DNA from: G963704535 sp963704535
Lineage (GTDB): Bacteria; Chloroflexota; Chloroflexia; Chloroflexales; Roseiflexaceae
Length of the DNA stretch: 64,000 nucleotides
NCBI GenBank assembly: GCA_963704535.1
Contig: OY969916.1
Span: forward strand, 6,200,001-6,264,000
Reading direction: 5' to 3'
Below the pieces are notes generated by a model that saw only the letters and a program-made list of their open reading frames with translations, had not been told where the DNA came from and did no database searches. Both the position numbers and the translations under genes were made by a program. Positions within the stretch are counted from its first letter, which is position 1, and each line of letters begins with the position of its first letter. Positions 46,138-54,230 of the stretch are shown one piece after another.

Positions 46138-48918
46138 CTAAAACAGAAACGCCCCCGGATTGAACAGCCCGCCCGCGTCCCAGCGCGCTTTGAGCCCGCG
46201 CATCAGCTCCATGCCATCCGGCGCCGGCCCCCATCGATCGATCGGACGATCGGTCTGCGGGGCGTCGAGAACGACGAGGTAGCCGGCGGCATCCCGCGCG
46301 GCCCGGCGCAGCGCCTCGACCTCGCGCGCTATACGGGCGTACAGCAGGCCGCCGGCCAGATCGGCGACGAATGAGGTGCCCGGCGCCGCTCCGGGCGGGA
46401 TCAGCCGTCCCAACATCCCAGGCAGCTCGCCGGGTGGCACGCCCAGCCTGATCAATAAGGAAGACTCGACCGCCGTCCCCGCGCGCATCCAGTCGGCCCA
46501 GACCCGGCTGCCGGGCGGCTCGTCGACGATCACGCCGGCGGCATCCAGGTCCTTCAGCACGCCGCGCGCTTGGGCCAGCTCCGCCGCCACGTCCTCGGCG
46601 ATGCCCTCGACCGTGTAGACCAGCGTGTACGGAGCCTGGAGCGCCTGGAGCGCCCCGGCCCCATGACCGCCGCACAACATCAGCGACGATGCCGCCAGAC
46701 AGACGCGCGCGAGCCGCGCGCCCAGCGCCAGCCCGTGCTCCAGGGCCCGCAGCGGCGCGATCAGGCTCGCGCGCCGGCGTGGCAGCGGCGCCAGCCGCAG
46801 CGTGACATCGACCAGCAGCCCCAGCGTCCCGTGCGATCCGGCGAACAATTTCGGCATATCGTAGCCGGCGACGTTCTTGACCACCGGCCTCCCGGCCCGG
46901 ATCAGCCGCCCGTCCGGCAGCGCGACGGTCGCCGCCAGCAGCAGGTCGCGCACTCCGCCGTAGCGCATCCGCAGCGGCGCGTTGAAGTTAGTGGCAACGA
47001 TGCCGCCGACACTGGAAGCAGGCCACGGCGAAACCAGCGGTACCCACACCCGGTCGCGGGCCAACTCGGCCTGTAGCTCGTCCAGCGGGGTGCCGGCGCC
47101 GACCGTCACATACAGGTCCTCAAGCGCATAGGTGCGGATGCCGCGCAGCGCCTGGGTTGAGAGCACGACATCGGCCTCTGGCAGACACGCCGACTTGGTG
47201 CCGCCGCCCCGGACACGAATGCGCCGGCCCTCGGCGACGCAGGCGCGAATGGCTTCGGCGGCCTCCCCGGCAGATGAAGGGGTGAGGGGGTGAAGGGGTG
47301 AAAGGGTGACGGGGAATTGAGAATTGAGAATCACGACCCTGTAGGGCAGGCCCTCCGTGGCCGCCCCCGTGGCCCCCGTGGCCGCCCCCGTGGCCGCCGT
47401 GGCCGCCCCCGTGGCCGCCGTGGCCGCCCCCGTGGCCGCCCCCGTGGCCGCCGGTGGTCGGTCGTCGGTCGTCGGTCGTCGGTGGTCGGTCGTCGGTCGT
47501 CGGTGGTCGGTGGTCGGTCGTCGGTCGTCGGGTGGGGGAAAGATCTTGCCTGGGTTGAGCAGGTTCCGCGGGTCGAACACGGCCTTGACATCGCGCATGG
47601 CCGCAAGCTCGTCGGGACTATACATCAGCGGCATCAGGGCGCGCTTCTCGATGCCCACGCCGTGCTCGCCGGTGATGCTGCCGTCCAGGGCCACGCACAG
47701 CTCGGCGATCTGGTGCCCGGCGGCCAGCACGCGCGCGACCAGCTCCTGGTCCGACGGCTCAGGGATCAGGAGGAGCGGGTGCAGATTGCCGTCGCCGGCG
47801 TGGAAGACGTAGCCCACACGCAGCTCGGCGTCGATGCAGATCTGGTTGATCTGGGCCAGCGCGGCGGCCAGCCGGCTGCGCGGCACCGTGCCGTCCACCA
47901 GGTAGTAGGCCGGGGCCAGCCGCGCCATCGCGCCGGCCGCGCTCTTGCGCCCGAACCAGATCGCGTCGCGCTCGGCGTCGGTCTGGGCCACGCGCAGCTC
48001 GCGCACGTCGTGCTCGCGCAGGATGCCGATGATCTCCTCGATCTGCGGCAACACGCTCTCGGGGTAGCCATCGACCTCGATGATCAGCGCCGCTCCGGCG
48101 TCGACCGGCAGGCCAGGGTGGGCGTAATCCTCGATGATGCGCATGATCTTGCGGTCCATCATCTCCAGCGTCGCCGGCACCAGCCCACGCGCGATGATCG
48201 CCGAGACCGCTACGCCCGCCGCCTCAACCGAGTCAAACGCCGCCATGAGCGTCCTGACCGCCGGCGGGCTACGCACCAGCCGCAGGCTGGCCTCGACGAT
48301 GATGCCCAATGTGCCCTCGCTGCCGGTCAGCAGCCCGACCAGGTCGTACTCTGGGTAGTCGAGCGCGCGTCCGCCCAGCCGCACGCGCCGGCCACCGGCC
48401 AGAACTACCTCTAGGCCAGTCACATAGTTAGTCGTCACGCCATACTTGAAGCAGTGCGGGCCGCCCGAGTTCTCGGCGATGTTGCCCCCGAGGGTCGAGG
48501 TGCGCTGGCTGGAAGGGTCCGGCGGGAAATACAGGTCCCTGGCTTTGACCAGCCCGTCGAGCGCAAGATTGACGACGCCGGGCTGGACGAGCGCGCCGCG
48601 CCCAGCGTCATCGATCGCCAGCACGCGGTTCATGCGCGAGAACTCAACGACGACGCCGCCCCGCTCGGCCACGGCGCCGCCCGAAAGCCCAGTGCCGGCC
48701 CCACGGGCGATCAAGTGTACGCCATGCTCGCTCGACCAGCGCGCCAGCCGGGCCACCTCGTCCGCCGTGCGCGGGAATACCACGCCGTCAGGGTGGCCGC
48801 GGTCCAAGCCGGCATCGATCTCGTAGGTGATCAGCCGGGTTGGATCGGTCACGACCTGGCTGCCGCTCAGGATGTGCGCGAGCGAGCGAAGCGCTGCCTG
48901 CTTGTCCGTCGCTGCCAT
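46138..48918 (-). CDS. fused GlcD-GlcE-type FAD-dependent 2-hydroxy-acid oxidase
   Basis: This 926-residue protein starts MAATDKQAALRSLAHILSGS. Residues 1-460 are a GlcD-like FAD-linked oxidase: PRTADEVARLARW, ARGAGTGLSGGAV, TSTLGGNIAENSGGPHCFKYG and GEHGVGIEKRALM. Residues about 550-926 form a GlcE-like second FAD domain (RRIRVRGGGTKSA, VKNVAGYDMPKLFAGSHGTLG). The linker of about 90 residues is made of repeat DNA (DDRRPTTDHRRPTTDD; AATGAATGAATAATGAAT). It oxidises glycolate or a similar acid; the GlcF iron-sulphur partner is not in the window. Confidence 0.88.
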   Translation of the reverse strand: MAATDKQAALRSLAHILSGSQVVTDPTRLITYEIDAGLDRGHPDGVVFPRTADEVARLARWSSEHGVHLIARGAGTGLSGGAVAERGGVVVEFSRMNRVLAIDDAGRGALVQPGVVNLALDGLVKARDLYFPPDPSSQRTSTLGGNIAENSGGPHCFKYGVTTNYVTGLEVVLAGGRRVRLGGRALDYPEYDLVGLLTGSEGTLGIIVEASLRLVRSPPAVRTLMAAFDSVEAAGVAVSAIIARGLVPATLEMMDRKIMRIIEDYAHPGLPVDAGAALIIEVDGYPESVLPQIEEIIGILREHDVRELRVAQTDAERDAIWFGRKSAAGAMARLAPAYYLVDGTVPRSRLAAALAQINQICIDAELRVGYVFHAGDGNLHPLLLIPEPSDQELVARVLAAGHQIAELCVALDGSITGEHGVGIEKRALMPLMYSPDELAAMRDVKAVFDPRNLLNPGKIFPPPDDRRPTTDHRRPTTDHRRPTTDDRPPAATGAATGAATAATGAATAATGAATGATGAATEGLPYRVVILNSQFPVTLSPLHPLTPSSAGEAAEAIRACVAEGRRIRVRGGGTKSACLPEADVVLSTQALRGIRTYALEDLYVTVGAGTPLDELQAELARDRVWVPLVSPWPASSVGGIVATNFNAPLRMRYGGVRDLLLAATVALPDGRLIRAGRPVVKNVAGYDMPKLFAGSHGTLGLLVDVTLRLAPLPRRRASLIAPLRALEHGLALGARLARVCLAASSLMLCGGHGAGALQALQAPYTLVYTVEGIAEDVAAELAQARGVLKDLDAAGVIVDEPPGSRVWADWMRAGTAVESSLLIRLGVPPGELPGMLGRLIPPGAAPGTSFVADLAGGLLYARIAREVEALRRAARDAAGYLVVLDAPQTDRPIDRWGPAPDGMELMRGLKARWDAGGLFNPGAFLF
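47270..47535. repeat. in-frame heptamer and GTGGCCGCC repeats in the GlcD-GlcE linker
   Basis: Contents in order: GGGGTGA-type octamers, ATTGAGA heptamers, GTAGGGCAGGCCCTCCGTGG, seven GTGGCCGCC(C)CC units and about ten GGTCGTC/GGTGGTC heptamers. All are read through in one frame. The segment joins two domains that are separate proteins in most bacteria. Confidence 0.78.
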
Positions 48919-48948
48919 AACAATCTCTTCGCGATCAGATCGGCGTGA

Positions 48949-48990
48949 ATGAGAGGGCTGCCCTCCTCAAACTCTCCCTTTTAGGCAGCC
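48949..48990. repeat. degenerate palindromic repeat
   Basis: GAATGAGAGGGCTGCCCTCCTCAAACTCTCCCTTTTAGGCAGCCTC keeps the GAGGGC/GCCCTC inner stem and the TCCCTTTT tail. It lies between the polyprenyl synthase and GlcD-GlcE genes. Confidence 0.6.
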
Positions 48991-48992
48991 TC

Positions 48993-50004
48993 TTAGCTCT
49001 GCCGCCCCGGCAACTCCTCGGCCAGCGCACGCAGTTCCGCCAGCGCCGTGGCGTCGCCGTGGGCTGAGTTCGAGCGCGTTCAGCGCCTGGTGGTGGTAGA
49101 ACGTAGCCATTCCCTCGGTGTATGCCCGCGCGCCGGCCAGATCCAGGCTGCCGAGGATTCGGCGGGCGGTGTCGTCGTCGATATGCTCCTGCCGGTACAG
49201 TCGCGCCAGGTCGCCCTGCTGATCGGCGGTGTGCAGGGCGTGGATGATCGGCAGGCTGAGCTTGCGGCGGTACAGGTCGGCGGCAGCCGGCTTGCCGGTG
49301 ATCGCCGGGTCGCCCCAGATGCCCAGCACGTCATCCTGGACCTGGAAGGCGATGCCAAGGTGCTGGCCGAAGTCGAATAATGCCTTGGCCGTCGCCCGGT
49401 CGGCCCCGCCGACGATCGCGCCGAGGCCGGCCGCCGCCGCGACGAGGGCGGCCGTCTTGCGGCTAATCATCGCCAGGTAGTCGCCCTCGGAGATACCGAG
49501 ATCGCCCTCGTAGCTCAGGTCGAGGTATTGCCCTTCGCAGATCGTCAGGATCGTCTGGTCGAAGCGGCGCAACACCTCCAGCGTCACCTCAGCCGGTAGG
49601 CCGGCCTCGGCCATGCGATGCAGCGCCAGGTGGGCGATCACAAACATCCCATCGCCAGCGTTGATTCCCTGCGCGGCACCCCACAATTTCCAGACGGTCG
49701 GGCGGCCGCGGCGGGTCTCGCTCTGGTCCTCGATGTCATCGTGGATGAGCGAGAAATCGTGGATGAGCTGGATGCCGGCGGCGAGCGGCAGCGCCACCTG
49801 CGGGTCGCCGCCGGCGACACGGCTGGCCAGCAAGCACAGACGCGGGCGCAGCAGCTTGCCGGGGTCGACGCCGGCGGGCGCGAGGTGCGCGTCGCGCCAG
49901 CCGAGCTGGTATTGCTGCATCGCGTAGAAGCGCGCGACGCGCGCCTCCACCTCTGGAAAAGCCGCGCCCATAGCTTCTTGAATCGATATGCGAATGTCAG
50001 GCAT
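48993..50004 (-). CDS. polyprenyl diphosphate synthase, 3' frameshift
   Basis: The protein starts MPDIRISIQEAMGAAFPEVE. Both aspartate-rich motifs are seen: IHDDIEDQSETRRG and FQVQDDVLGIWGDP, with KTAALVAAAAGLGAIVGG between them. It condenses allylic diphosphates with IPP (geranylgeranyl or similar chain). The raw frame runs on to 48967 with an abnormal Arg/Gly-rich end. Dropping one base of the GGG at 49061-49063 gives HGDATALAELRALAEELPGRQS and a TAA at 48993, a normal C-terminus. About 336 residues. Confidence 0.87.
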
Positions 50005-50334
50005 ACTCTTCGTTCATCTCGATAGTACGATGCGAGATCATAGCATGGAAGCAGAAAATCCACACGTTGGCAGCATCGCACATAGTATGACAGAGCGTTG
50101 TAATCTTCTAGTAATCTTATGTAACCCGCTAGTAATCAAGAGCTATTGTCGCTTGCGTCCTGGCATAGTACACTGCATCTGCGGACCGCACACAGGACAT
50201 AGTTAGCACCTGCAAGCAACACCTTTATGATTTTCGCCGATGCAAACGGCGCCTATCATCAGCTTATCGCTGCGATCTGCTGAAATGTGCCGGATGAGGA
50301 GCAATTACGCTTCATCTGAAAGGAGTTCATTCCC
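50005..50334. other. intergenic region without recognisable gene
   Basis: This 330-bp region separates the divergent polyprenyl synthase and BlaI-type genes. It is AT-richer than its surroundings and contains CTAGTAATC twice (50107-50115 and 50129-50137). It should hold both promoters. I see no coding frame, tRNA or palindromic repeat. Confidence 0.5.
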
Positions 50335-50754
50335 ATGCCACTCAACATGCGCTTTCGCTTCAGCCCGACCAAGGACGGCCTGGTCAAGGTTCTGGGTCCG
50401 CTCGAGACCGAGATCATGCAGATTATCTGGCAGGATGAGCGCAGCACGGTCAAGAAGGTGCATCGCAAGCTCTCGCAGCATCGCGATATCGCCTACACTA
50501 CGGTGATGACGACGATGAGCCGGTTGGCCGAGAAGGGTGTGCTCAGCCGCCACCGCGAGGGCCTGGCCTACGTCTATACGCCGGCGATCACCGAGGATGA
50601 CTTCGTCACGATGGTGGTGCAGCAGGTGCTCGACGGGCTGCTGGACGATTACAGCGAGACGGCGATCGACTACATGGTCGATTACCTGGCACGTCGCAAC
50701 CCCAGCGAGCTGCGCCGGCTCCAGAAGACCTTGCAAGCTCGTGTCGCCGCTTGA
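50335..50754 (+). CDS. BlaI/MecI-family transcriptional repressor
   Basis: This 139-residue protein starts MPLNMRFRFSPTKDGLVKVL; AAAGGAG precedes the ATG. The winged-helix core is LGPLETEIMQIIWQDERSTVKKVHRKLSQHRDIAYTTVMTTMSRLAEKGVLSRHREGLAYVYTPAI. A dimerising helix follows (DDFVTMVVQQVLDGLLDDY). No BlaR1 peptidase gene is next to it, so the signal is unknown. Confidence 0.87.
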   Translation: MPLNMRFRFSPTKDGLVKVLGPLETEIMQIIWQDERSTVKKVHRKLSQHRDIAYTTVMTTMSRLAEKGVLSRHREGLAYVYTPAITEDDFVTMVVQQVLDGLLDDYSETAIDYMVDYLARRNPSELRRLQKTLQARVAA

Positions 50755-50765
50755 AGAGATCAGAG

Positions 50766-50828
50766 TGAGGAGTGAAACGTAAAACGTGAAGGGCGCGGCT
50801 ATCCTTCCATTTCACGCTTCACGTTTCA
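50766..50828. repeat. inverted heptamer repeat (AACGTGA / TCACGTT)
   Basis: GTGAAACGTAAAACGTGAAG and CACGCTTCACGTTTCACCC form a hairpin between the convergent BlaI-type and rimO genes; it probably terminates both. Confidence 0.65.
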
Positions 50829-52271
50829 CCCCTCACTCAGCGGCTGGCCCCACAGGTCATATTCGAGCGCCTGAGTCACACGCACCGTCACAAAGCTCCC
50901 CGGCTGGGCCGTGCCCCAGGCGAACACCTGGCCATCGACCTCCGGCGCGTCACGGAACGAGCGCCCGACGATAAGTGGTTCGCCGTCGTCGGAGGTCCCC
51001 TGCCCCTCGACCAGCATGGTGATCGCGCGGCCCACCCAGCGCCGGTTGCGTTCCCGCGAGATGCCTTGCTGCAAGCGCATAACCTCATGCCAGCGCCGCT
51101 CGATCACGCGCTCGCGCACTTGGTCGGGCAGCGTGGCCGCCGGTGTGCCGGGCTCTTGCGAGTACCGGAACACCCCGACCCGGTCGATCCGAGCCTCCTC
51201 AAGGAACGTCAGCAGCGCCTTGAACTCCTCGCGTGTCTCGCCTGGAAAGCCGACGATAAACGTCGAGCGCAGGGCGATATCGGGCATGGCGGCGCGCAGG
51301 TCGCCGATGGTGGCCAGGGTGCGCGCGGTATCCGGCGGGCGGCGCATCCGGCGCAACGTGTCGGGGTGAGCGTGCTGGAGCGGCATGTCGAGGTAGGCGC
51401 AGATCTGCGGGTGGCGCGCCATGGTCTCGATCAGGCGCGGGGTGATGCCGTGCGGATAGGCGTACATCAGCCGCAGCCAGACGCTCTCCGGCAGTACGGC
51501 ACACAGCTCGTCGAGTAGGGAGGCCAGGCCGTCCTTGATCCGCAGGTCGCGGCCGTAGTCGGTCAGGTGCTGGGCCACCAGCACGATCTCGCGCACCCCC
51601 TGCGCGGCCAGTTCCTGGGCCTCGCCCAGGATCGCGCCGACGGCCTTGGAGCGCATATCGCCCTTGAAGGATGGGATGGTGCAGAAGGCGCAGCGCAGGT
51701 TGCAGCCATCGGAGATCTTCAGGTAGGCCGATGGCCCGCCGGCGTGCCGGCGGATCGGCGCGGTGCGCCAGTCGGCGTAGTCGCCGGGAACGCTCAACGA
51801 GGCGGGGGTGAGCGGGTGAAGGGGTGAAGGGGTGAGGGGATGAGAGGGTGTGGGCGCAACCACCGTCAACGGGATCAGCTCGCTCCAGCCATTCCCAGAT
51901 CTGCCACTCTGCCCCTCTCCCACTCTCCCATTCTTTCCGCTCGCGACCACCTCGCCGATCTTCATCCACTCGCGCGTGCTGAGCGCCGCGTCCACGCCGG
52001 GGACCGCGCGAACGATCTCACTGTGGCTCTCGGCCATACAGCCGGCGGCGATCAGCCGCTGGCCGGGCGCTTTCTCGGCGGCGACCTCGCGCAGCACGCC
52101 GAGCGTTTCCTCGCGGGCGGCGGCGATAAATGAGCAGGTGTTGACAATCACGACATCGGCGTCGTCCACCCGCGCGACGGCGGTATGCCCTTGCGCCGCC
52201 AGGATGCCGCCCATGCCCTCGCTATCGACGGCGTTTTTCGGGCAACCTAATGTAATAATGTGATATTTCAC
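50826..52271 (-). CDS. rimO: ribosomal protein S12 methylthiotransferase with in-frame repeat insert
   Basis: This 481-residue protein starts MKYHIITLGCPKNAVDSEGM. Cys of the auxiliary cluster are at TLGCPKN, NTCSF and AAGCMAE; the radical SAM motif CNLRCAFC is near residue 188, followed by TIPSFKGDMRSK; a C-terminal TRAM domain is present. RimO thiomethylates an Asp of S12. Family members have about 430 to 440 residues. The excess lies at residues 107-160, where heptamer/octamer repeats encode GKNGRVGEGQSGRSGNGW and SHPLTPSPLHPLTPASL. Confidence 0.9.
   Translation of the reverse strand: MKYHIITLGCPKNAVDSEGMGGILAAQGHTAVARVDDADVVIVNTCSFIAAAREETLGVLREVAAEKAPGQRLIAAGCMAESHSEIVRAVPGVDAALSTREWMKIGEVVASGKNGRVGEGQSGRSGNGWSELIPLTVVAPTPSHPLTPSPLHPLTPASLSVPGDYADWRTAPIRRHAGGPSAYLKISDGCNLRCAFCTIPSFKGDMRSKAVGAILGEAQELAAQGVREIVLVAQHLTDYGRDLRIKDGLASLLDELCAVLPESVWLRLMYAYPHGITPRLIETMARHPQICAYLDMPLQHAHPDTLRRMRRPPDTARTLATIGDLRAAMPDIALRSTFIVGFPGETREEFKALLTFLEEARIDRVGVFRYSQEPGTPAATLPDQVRERVIERRWHEVMRLQQGISRERNRRWVGRAITMLVEGQGTSDDGEPLIVGRSFRDAPEVDGQVFAWGTAQPGSFVTVRVTQALEYDLWGQPLSEG
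51795..51955. repeat. in-frame octamer/heptamer repeats inside rimO
   Basis: GGTGAGCGGGTGAAGGGGTG and further GGGTGA octamers, then on the other side GCCCCTCTCCCACTCTCCCA. Read on the coding strand they encode a Pro/Leu/Thr-rich loop between the MTTase N-domain and the radical SAM domain. Confidence 0.75.
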
Positions 52272-52317
52272 GGTTTCTTATCAGTGATCCTTTAACAGTT
52301 GTCAATAGTCCGCTGGG

Positions 52318-52402
52318 CAAGGTTTCGGAAGGCGCCATTCTACTTTACACTGTGGTGGGAGGAGACTGAGGGGGCTACCCCCTCAAACCCCCTTTTTCCC
52401 AG
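52318..52402. repeat. palindromic repeat copy
   Basis: AAGGTTTCGGAAGGCGCC and CTACTTTACACTGTGGTGG resemble the sequence before the 3930 copy, followed by GAGGGGGCTACCCCCTC and AAACCCCCTTTTTC. The rest of 52272-52469 contains CGCAACTGACAACGG heptamer words and no gene. Confidence 0.65.
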
Positions 52403-52469
52403 AACTGTAAAGCCCCAAAGACCTTGTCTTGTCAGTCGCAACTGACAACGGACTACTGACCACCGACGA

Positions 52470-52967
52470 TTATCGATAGTTGGTAAATTGTAGCGGCAGC
52501 GCGATCTCTTCCTGGTGCTCTTTCACCAGCTTGATCACGCCCTGGAGATCGTCCCGGCTCTTGCTGCCGACGCGCAGCGTGCTGCCCTGGATGCGCGGCT
52601 GGACCTTGGGGAACTGGTCGCGGATCAGCTTCTGGAGCTTCTTCGCGACCTCCTCGGAGATCCCCTGCTGGAGCGTGGCGACCTGGCGCACGCGCATGCC
52701 GCTGATCTCCTCGGCCGGGGCGTAGCTGAAGATCTTCAGCGACAGGTTGCGCCGGATCGCCTTAGTCTCCAAGATATCGCGCGCGGCGGCCAGGTGCATC
52801 TCGGAGGTGCTGGTGATCGTCAGGTCTTTCTCGGCCAGCGCGATCTCGGTCTTGCTATCCTTGAGATCATAGCGGGTGCGAATCTCGCGCAGCGCTTGGT
52901 CGACGGCGTTGACCAGTTCCTGGCGGTCGAACTCCGATACAATATCGAATGTGCTTTCGGCGGGCAT
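52470..52967 (-). CDS. yajQ: YajQ-family nucleotide-binding protein
   Basis: This 165-residue protein starts MPAESTFDIVSEFDRQELVN, the invariant YajQ N-terminus. GAGGAG lies seven bases before the ATG. The two-domain pattern (RYDLKDSKTEIALAEKDLTI; KKLQKLIRDQFPKVQPRIQGSTLRVGSKSRDDLQ) is complete and the length is normal. YajQ proteins bind c-di-GMP or RNA in some bacteria; the role here is unknown. Confidence 0.92.
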   Translation of the reverse strand: MPAESTFDIVSEFDRQELVNAVDQALREIRTRYDLKDSKTEIALAEKDLTITSTSEMHLAAARDILETKAIRRNLSLKIFSYAPAEEISGMRVRQVATLQQGISEEVAKKLQKLIRDQFPKVQPRIQGSTLRVGSKSRDDLQGVIKLVKEHQEEIALPLQFTNYR

Positions 52968-53017
52968 TCTATTTCTCCTCACTTACAGGGCTTACGCGGT
53001 GGCGCCCGCAACGCTCT

Positions 53018-53075
53018 TTGGTGGAGAGGGGTCTTGAGGGGCTGCCCCTCAAACTCCCCCTATTCAGATAGTCTA
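53018..53075. repeat. GAGGGG/CCCCTC palindromic repeat
   Basis: TGGTGGAGAGGGGTCTTGAG, GGGCTGCCCCTC and AAACTCCCCCTATTCAGATAG form a copy just upstream of yajQ. A further GGGGGCGCTGCCCCC hairpin follows at 53104-53118. Confidence 0.7.
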
Positions 53076-53149
53076 AGAATGGCGGCAGTATAGCACAAAA
53101 ATAGGGGGCGCTGCCCCCCATGGTGCCGCTCTGGGATGTCCGGCCCCGG

Positions 53150-53971
53150 CTACCTCGGCGGCCAGGTCCATGTCACGACCTCCCCGGGGGTGACGCCGAG
53201 CCGGTGCGCCTGCCCATTCACGGTCACGGCGACGACTGCGGCGTTGCCGGCCCGAATCGATAGGGAACGCTGCGCTGTGCCCTGGTACAAATTATCGGGC
53301 GCGAGGATCTTGCGTAGGACCGACTGCCCATCGGCCTTGATATCGAGCCACGAGCCATTGTGCTCGCCGGCATCGATGCGGACCTCATACACAATCGGCG
53401 CTATCTGCGTGGGCGCCGGCGTCTGCGTCGGCTCCACGGCTCCGCCCGCCGGCCCCAGCGGTGAAGCGGGCGCCTCGGTCGGCCCGCCGGCGAGCACTGG
53501 GAGACGGGTGGCTTCCGGCAGATTCGTGGGCAGCGGGCTGGGCGCCGGCGCGTTCGTGGGCAGCGGCTGCGCCCCCGTCAGCCCGGAGTTCTCGCCGACA
53601 CGCCCGGTGGCATTCAGCACCAGGTAGCTGATGCCGACCAGCGCCAGCACGACGAAGAAGACCCCAAAGAAGCTTGGCAGTACCAGCCCACGGATGCGCG
53701 GCGACGAGGTGGCCGGGATGACCCGGATGGGCTCTGACATCCCGCGCTCGCGGCGGTACAGCTCGATCAGCTCCTCGGCCTGGATCCCAAGGTAGGTGGC
53801 GTAGTTGCGAATAAAGCCGCGGGCGTACACATCACCGGGAAGGTGCTGGTAATCGCCTTCTTCAAGGGCGACGATGTAGCGCTGTAGAATATGCGTCTCG
53901 ACGGCGGCCTGAGCCAGGCCGATGCCCTGGCCCTCACGGGCCATGCGCAATCGCTCGCCAAGCTGACTCAT
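53150..53971 (-). CDS. rodZ: RodZ-like cytoskeletal/HTH membrane protein
   Basis: This 273-residue protein starts MSQLGERLRMAREGQGIGLA. The N-terminal HTH_25 domain (ETHILQRYIVALEEGDYQHLPGDVYARGFIRNYATYLGI), one membrane helix (LPSFFGVFFVVLALVGISYLV), a Pro-rich linker and a C-terminal beta domain (GSWLDIKADGQSVLRKIL; DUF4115-like) are in the RodZ order. It links MreB to the cell wall machinery in other bacteria. No mreB is in the window. Confidence 0.85.
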   Translation of the reverse strand: MSQLGERLRMAREGQGIGLAQAAVETHILQRYIVALEEGDYQHLPGDVYARGFIRNYATYLGIQAEELIELYRRERGMSEPIRVIPATSSPRIRGLVLPSFFGVFFVVLALVGISYLVLNATGRVGENSGLTGAQPLPTNAPAPSPLPTNLPEATRLPVLAGGPTEAPASPLGPAGGAVEPTQTPAPTQIAPIVYEVRIDAGEHNGSWLDIKADGQSVLRKILAPDNLYQGTAQRSLSIRAGNAAVVAVTVNGQAHRLGVTPGEVVTWTWPPR

Positions 53972-54163
53972 AGCCCTGTCTCCCTGTCCACATTCGTACC
54001 ATACTCGTCAATTCGTGCGTTCCTGGCGCTTTGCACGGCCATTATATCATAAAAACATGTCGCGACGACCGGCGGCAGTATCTCGGCTGTGTTACGGGAA
54101 CGTGACATATGTATCACACACCATCCAGTGCGAAGGACGACGCTGACCGGATGCACCGTTCAG

Positions 54164-54207
54164 CATGTTGTCGGGGCGCTGGAGTACTCCAGCGCCCCGA
54201 CAACATG
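54164..54207. repeat. 44-bp perfect palindrome
   Basis: CATGTTGTCGGGGCGCTGGAGT is directly followed by its exact reverse complement, with no loop bases. It lies downstream of the lipoprotein gene at 54231, where it may act as a terminator. The surrounding 53972-54230 has no gene. Confidence 0.8.
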
Positions 54208-54230
54208 GTCTCCCGACGTGAGGGTAAGTA

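Noticed and set aside
47340..47535. CRISPR or VNTR-only region outside genes
   Set aside because: The period is seven to ten bases and the stretch is read in frame inside a 926-residue protein.
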